Shown: positions 60,921-64,000 of the stretch, one piece after another
Numbering within the stretch: position 1 is the first letter of the stretch
Layout of the letters: each line of letters starts with the position of its first letter
NCBI RefSeq assembly: GCF_003443655.1
Contig: NZ_CP031941.1
Span: 5,020,501-5,084,500 of the forward strand
Origin: Nostoc sphaeroides
Lineage (GTDB): Bacteria; Cyanobacteriota; Cyanobacteriia; Cyanobacteriales; Nostocaceae
Length of the DNA: 64,000 nucleotides
Direction of reading: 5' to 3'
The notes under the pieces: generated by a model
What the model was told of the DNA's origin: nothing
The model's database searches: none
What the model saw: only the letters and a program-made list of their open reading frames with translations
Program-made: the position numbers and the translations under genes

Positions 60921-61988
60921 TTAATTTTCGACTGTTGTATGAGACAATTGTGCATCAACAATCCGACCTGCTGACCTTTTTTGTTGACGCTTCAGCACTC
61001 CTACCGCACCAAAAGCACCAAGGGCTAAAATCCCCAAGTTTATCGCAGGTTCCGGGACAGACTTAGCCTCAATCGCCGCCAGTGCAGTATCTGCTACTAA
61101 CTTATGAACGCCTGTTGTTGGATGCACAGAGTCAAAGAACAAATAATCGTTTGGTTGAGAGCATACACTTATGATTGTCTGGAAATTTCCTACTACGCAA
61201 GGGTTAACCGCATCTTGAAACCCAAACTTCCCTGGATTTGCTTGTACTTGATTAAATAGGGAAAACACATCTACAGAGATCAGATTCAAGTCCGAGCTAT
61301 TGCTAAATTTGCCTAGTTCCTCTGCTAATCTCTTGTTATGATCATTTGTCAAAGCAGTCAAGTTGCTAGATAGACCTGTAGCGAATGCAAATGGAATCTT
61401 GCCCAAATCAGGCAAGTTAAAGACTAAAATATTTTTTGCGCCAGATGAAGCAAGTAACCCTACTGAATCTGATAAATTCTGGACTGTTTGAGCCGGATTG
61501 GTAGCTTGACCAAACACATAATCATTTGCACCTCCCCATACAGCATAAAGGGCATTTGGATCAAGCTTCTGATTCGCTTGTAGAATTGGTTGCGTCAACA
61601 AGCCGACTTGCTCCAGTACTCCCGGTAACGGCGCACTAGGAACAACAGCATTACCCTGACCAGAACTAGCGCCGCCCACAGCAAAATTAATACCTTGATT
61701 GGGAATAGTAGGATTTGAAATTAAGTATGGGGTAGGATTTAATCCTAGCTGATTTCCCAGGTAGTCTACCCACACCTGATCATTAGAAAAACGCCCTTGA
61801 AAGTACGGTGGCTCTTGGGGAATGGCTGTTGTTGGAGTGGCTAAACCATTAGTAGCAGTGAAAACATTGCCAGTATCAGAAAGACTGTCGCCAAATACAT
61901 AAAATTTGGAAAAACTCGCAGCATTCGCTTTGAGCGGCAACATGAAAGATAACAGAACAAATCCTACCGCTACAGCTTGTTTTTTCAT
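60921..61988 (-). CDS. GDSL-type (SGNH) hydrolase with PEP-CTERM anchor
   Basis: A 355-residue exported esterase/lipase-like protein: signal peptide (VGFVLLSFMLPLKANA), block I FYVFGDSLSDTGNVF with the catalytic Ser, block III WGGANDYVFG, and block V FFDSVHPTTGVHK with the catalytic Asp/His pair. The C-terminus has a PEP-CTERM signature: VPEPAINLGILALGAFGAVG followed by the basic VLKRQQKR, which directs processing and surface/exopolysaccharide attachment. About 20 extra residues after the usual PEP-CTERM end (SAGRIVDAQLSHTTVEN) are unusual. The 88-bp dispersed repeat lies 60 bases upstream. Confidence 0.88.
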   Translation of the reverse strand: MKKQAVAVGFVLLSFMLPLKANAASFSKFYVFGDSLSDTGNVFTATNGLATPTTAIPQEPPYFQGRFSNDQVWVDYLGNQLGLNPTPYLISNPTIPNQGINFAVGGASSGQGNAVVPSAPLPGVLEQVGLLTQPILQANQKLDPNALYAVWGGANDYVFGQATNPAQTVQNLSDSVGLLASSGAKNILVFNLPDLGKIPFAFATGLSSNLTALTNDHNKRLAEELGKFSNSSDLNLISVDVFSLFNQVQANPGKFGFQDAVNPCVVGNFQTIISVCSQPNDYLFFDSVHPTTGVHKLVADTALAAIEAKSVPEPAINLGILALGAFGAVGVLKRQQKRSAGRIVDAQLSHTTVEN

Positions 61989-62047
61989 ATTTGTTTTACC
62001 TGTGGTATTTTTAATTTGTTTAAAAGTAATGAAAGGGTGGGACTATA

Positions 62048-62134
62048 ACCTTTTCTCAGTCGTCGAAAGACGACTTTAGCTATTAGACTCAGAATTCATT
62101 CTGAGGCGGGCTAGATGAGAATGAAATAGCCCTG
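62048..62134. repeat. 88-bp dispersed palindromic element, copy 2 (inverted relative to copy 1)
   Basis: Reverse complement of 20693-20780 with few differences, including the CTCAGAATTCATTCTGAG-type palindrome and the CGTCGAAAGACG hairpin. It lies upstream of the PEP-CTERM hydrolase gene. Confidence 0.85.
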
Positions 62135-62355
62135 ACTAAGTACGCCTATTAAGTGTTTTACTTAACTATTCCTCAAAAATTTATCAAACACAGATAAAAA
62201 AGCTGAAAATACTTAGATTTACATTTTCTTGATAAAAAATAGCTATATTACAAAGAAATGGCAAAATTTATATGCTAAAGCGTGGAAATTGCCCACTTTT
62301 ATGCTAACGACGGACTAACCGCAACAGAATGGTGTAAGTCATTGTAGACACCGCT
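62135..62355. other. AT-rich intergenic region
   Basis: No gene. It holds upstream sequence of the GDSL gene and downstream sequence of the SLH gene; a weak inverted repeat, not a strong terminator, is seen near 62300-62345. Confidence 0.35.
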
Positions 62356-63747
62356 TTAACTTCGCTTTAATTTCAAAGCCTCAGTAGCCGATACACCCTC
62401 ACCCTGACTGCCAAAGTACCACAAAACTGTAGCAGCCTCAGCACGAGTTACTGGTTTTTTGGGTTGAAACAGAGTCGTATAACCAAACACCCGTCGAATA
62501 TTCGATTGTTCGCCATTCTGGTAATCAGCCAACACTGCTCTTAAAGCCTTGGGGTCAATTCGCGCCGCGTCTTGGAAGCCCCAGGTTTGTTTGACTGCAT
62601 CTAAGTTAGCAGAGGGTAAAGCTTGACGAGTATCTAGAGGTAATTTCCATAGCAGCAACTGTTCCCGCGTTAGGGGTGAATCAGGACGAAACAAAACTAC
62701 TGTAGAATCTCCAGACAAAGAACTGGGAATTAACCCAGCCTCAGCTAATCCCTGAATTGCTGGAAAATCAGGGTCTTTTGCAGACACATCACTAAAAACA
62801 GGTTGAGTAGTTTCTGATGCCAAGCGAATTTGTTTAGCTGGATTGCTGGCATACATAGCATTATTAGCAGCAATTAGCCAACGAGCATATTCCCGATGTG
62901 TAACAATTTTACTGGGTTCAAACTGGTTAGTTGTGGCAGTATTGCTCTTAGTTGCTTCTGTTTCTATAGATAAAACACCTAATGCAGCTAAGTCTTGGAT
63001 ATGTTGCCGCCATTCTTGCGGTACTTTATTGAGATCGTTGAATACCTGAGATTCGGCTGTGGGTATAGAAGTTGCTTGGTTATTAGCCGTACTTGGTGGC
63101 TGTGTTGCCAAGTTTGCAGGTGATACCGGGCCAATAAACTGGGAATTTCCTGGTTGAGGAACGGCGTTAGTAGTTTCGTTAGGATTTGTAGTTGGGGTAG
63201 ATTGTGCCGTTGCAGTACTATTTGGTACGTAGTCAATCAGTAATTCTGTAGCTGTTTGGGGTTGATTAGGTGTGGCGTTAGTAACTGATTTAGGCTGAAT
63301 GGAAACCTTCAACAGCAAATCGTTACGACGTGCCTCAAACACACCTCCCGCATCATCTGTTGGCTGTTGCAAAATCTGCCAGTTATTTGTTTGAAACTGG
63401 CTACTATAAAAGCTAGCAATAAAGTTGCTGGGGTCAGAACTCAACCAACGAGTTGAGACTCTGTTTTCTGAGCCGCTAGCAGGTGTAACTTCCTGTAGTT
63501 TGGCATTGGAATATAGGGGGATATCTTTAGGAAAATCAGCAGGTAACTGAAGTGTAGATTCGTTTTGCTGTGCTTGCGGTTGGTTATCCTGAGATTCTCC
63601 AAAGACAACTGGATTGCTTTGCAGTTTCGGATCTGCCGCCAAAGATTCCTCAAGGTTTTTGGCAACTGGACTGTTAGCACAGGCTGTTAACGAAGTCAGT
63701 AGAACAGCCCAAATTAGAAATACAGCTGGACGTTTACAGGGAAGCAC
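62356..63747 (-). CDS. S-layer-homology-domain lipoprotein
   Basis: A 463-residue exported protein. GTG start at 63747; signal peptide with lipobox LLTSLTAC (Cys ~23). Residues ~65-175 form a beta-rich region (LPADFPKDIPLYSNAKLQEV, SNFIASFYSSQFQTNNWQIL). A long Thr/Asn/Pro-rich linker (~175-240) is followed by SLH-like segments (QEWRQHIQDLAALGVLSIET, FSDVSAKDPDFPAIQGLAEA with LIPSSLSG, and GYTTLFQPKKPVTRAEAATV). SLH domains bind secondary cell-wall polysaccharide/peptidoglycan. It is probably an outer-surface protein tethered to the cell wall. Confidence 0.82.
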   Translation of the reverse strand: MLPCKRPAVFLIWAVLLTSLTACANSPVAKNLEESLAADPKLQSNPVVFGESQDNQPQAQQNESTLQLPADFPKDIPLYSNAKLQEVTPASGSENRVSTRWLSSDPSNFIASFYSSQFQTNNWQILQQPTDDAGGVFEARRNDLLLKVSIQPKSVTNATPNQPQTATELLIDYVPNSTATAQSTPTTNPNETTNAVPQPGNSQFIGPVSPANLATQPPSTANNQATSIPTAESQVFNDLNKVPQEWRQHIQDLAALGVLSIETEATKSNTATTNQFEPSKIVTHREYARWLIAANNAMYASNPAKQIRLASETTQPVFSDVSAKDPDFPAIQGLAEAGLIPSSLSGDSTVVLFRPDSPLTREQLLLWKLPLDTRQALPSANLDAVKQTWGFQDAARIDPKALRAVLADYQNGEQSNIRRVFGYTTLFQPKKPVTRAEAATVLWYFGSQGEGVSATEALKLKRS

Positions 63748-64000
63748 AGGAAATCACAAATTGAGTTTCAATTCCTACCCTAGCGCAGACTGTTCATTAA
63801 ATGGGAATGGGGCATGGGGCATTGGGAATGGTTATTCTCCTTTATTCCCCTGCTCCTCTGACTCTTAATATCACCAAAAGACACTACCGACTCACGGCCT
63901 CTTCTTCGTAAATGTCTCTGTTGGTGAAGATAATATCTCTAAAAATGAGTAAACGGTAGCAAGAAGCTACCGTATTGTCTTCGTTTTACAGCCATTAGGT
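63748..64000. other. Upstream region with low-complexity tract and a hairpin
   Basis: A GGGAATGGGGCATGGGG/TTCCCCTGCTCC low-complexity region (63795-63860) and a hairpin ACGGTAGC (63952-63959)/GCTACCGT (63965-63972) near the window edge, which may terminate a gene outside. Confidence 0.45.

Noticed and set aside
1-64000. tRNA, rRNA or riboswitch genes
   Set aside because: No cloverleaf-like segment with a GGTTCRA arm or recognisable riboswitch core was seen; GGCGGTTCGTTAA at 55027 belongs to a repeat.

Overview
The window looks like a chromosomal segment of a filamentous, Nostoc-type cyanobacterium. The evidence is the cyanobacteria-specific gene set (BciB-type 8-vinyl reductase, Psb35-like photosystem II factor, GH100 neutral invertase, UbiA-type prenyltransferase of plastoquinone synthesis), the many GCGATCGC (HIP1) octamers, tandem heptamer arrays, and a heavy load of short palindromic and miniature inverted-repeat elements. 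Gene order is mosaic, with mostly single genes or pairs and few long operons. No rRNA, tRNA, CRISPR array or intact transposase gene was seen.

Region by region. 1-5100: the 3' end of an R3H/AAA ATPase gene, then a conspicuously AT-rich two-gene island (DUF262 protein plus RelA/SpoT-like nucleotidyltransferase), a decayed LuxR-type gene, bciB, and two orphan antitoxin-like genes, one of them frameshifted. 5107-7648: an overlapping pair encoding a PspA/IM30-like coiled-coil protein and a membrane-glycine/WD40/J-domain protein. 8130-16131: GH100 invertase, rsmB (with low-complexity repeat DNA inside the coding region), terB-like, psb35-like, a class A PBP, folK and a NUDIX hydrolase. 16900-27000: prohibitin-like protein, a DUF1634-TSUP exporter pair, PAP2 phosphatase, zinc-ribbon membrane protein, a small conserved gene split by a MITE, and a redox/housekeeping block (peroxiredoxin-glutaredoxin hybrid, alpha/beta hydrolase-like protein, SDR, glutathione peroxidase). 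27000-34470: ammonium transporter preceded by an amt relic, DUF2141, peptidoglycan-binding/HEAT protein, EamA exporter, then a graveyard with an IS200/IS605-like relic and a vapC remnant. 34475-46614: ppx diverging from ubiA, a DsbA-like protein, thioesterase, tautomerase-TetR pair, TSUP, and two CadD-family transporters flanking a glycine-rich RTX-like repeat protein.

46945-60138 has a sulfur theme: cysK with an Rrf2 (CymR-like) regulator, divergent cysE, a Crp/Fnr regulator, stand-alone NIL-domain proteins, a TSUP transporter, and sbpA-cysT-cysW followed by another NIL protein. No cysA ATPase gene is present. nagA, purE and a class II glutamine amidotransferase sit in the middle. The window ends with a truncated M42 peptidase, a PEP-CTERM GDSL hydrolase and an SLH-domain lipoprotein.

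The best candidates for something undescribed are the DUF262/RelA-SpoT-like pair (643-2719), which resembles a defence or toxin module, and the PspA-like/WD40-J-domain pair (5107-7648), which looks like a dedicated membrane-remodelling unit with its own co-chaperone. The mobile fraction is also informative. At least four miniature elements have readable target-site duplications, one of them splits a gene, and palindromic repeats sit in frame inside coding sequences.
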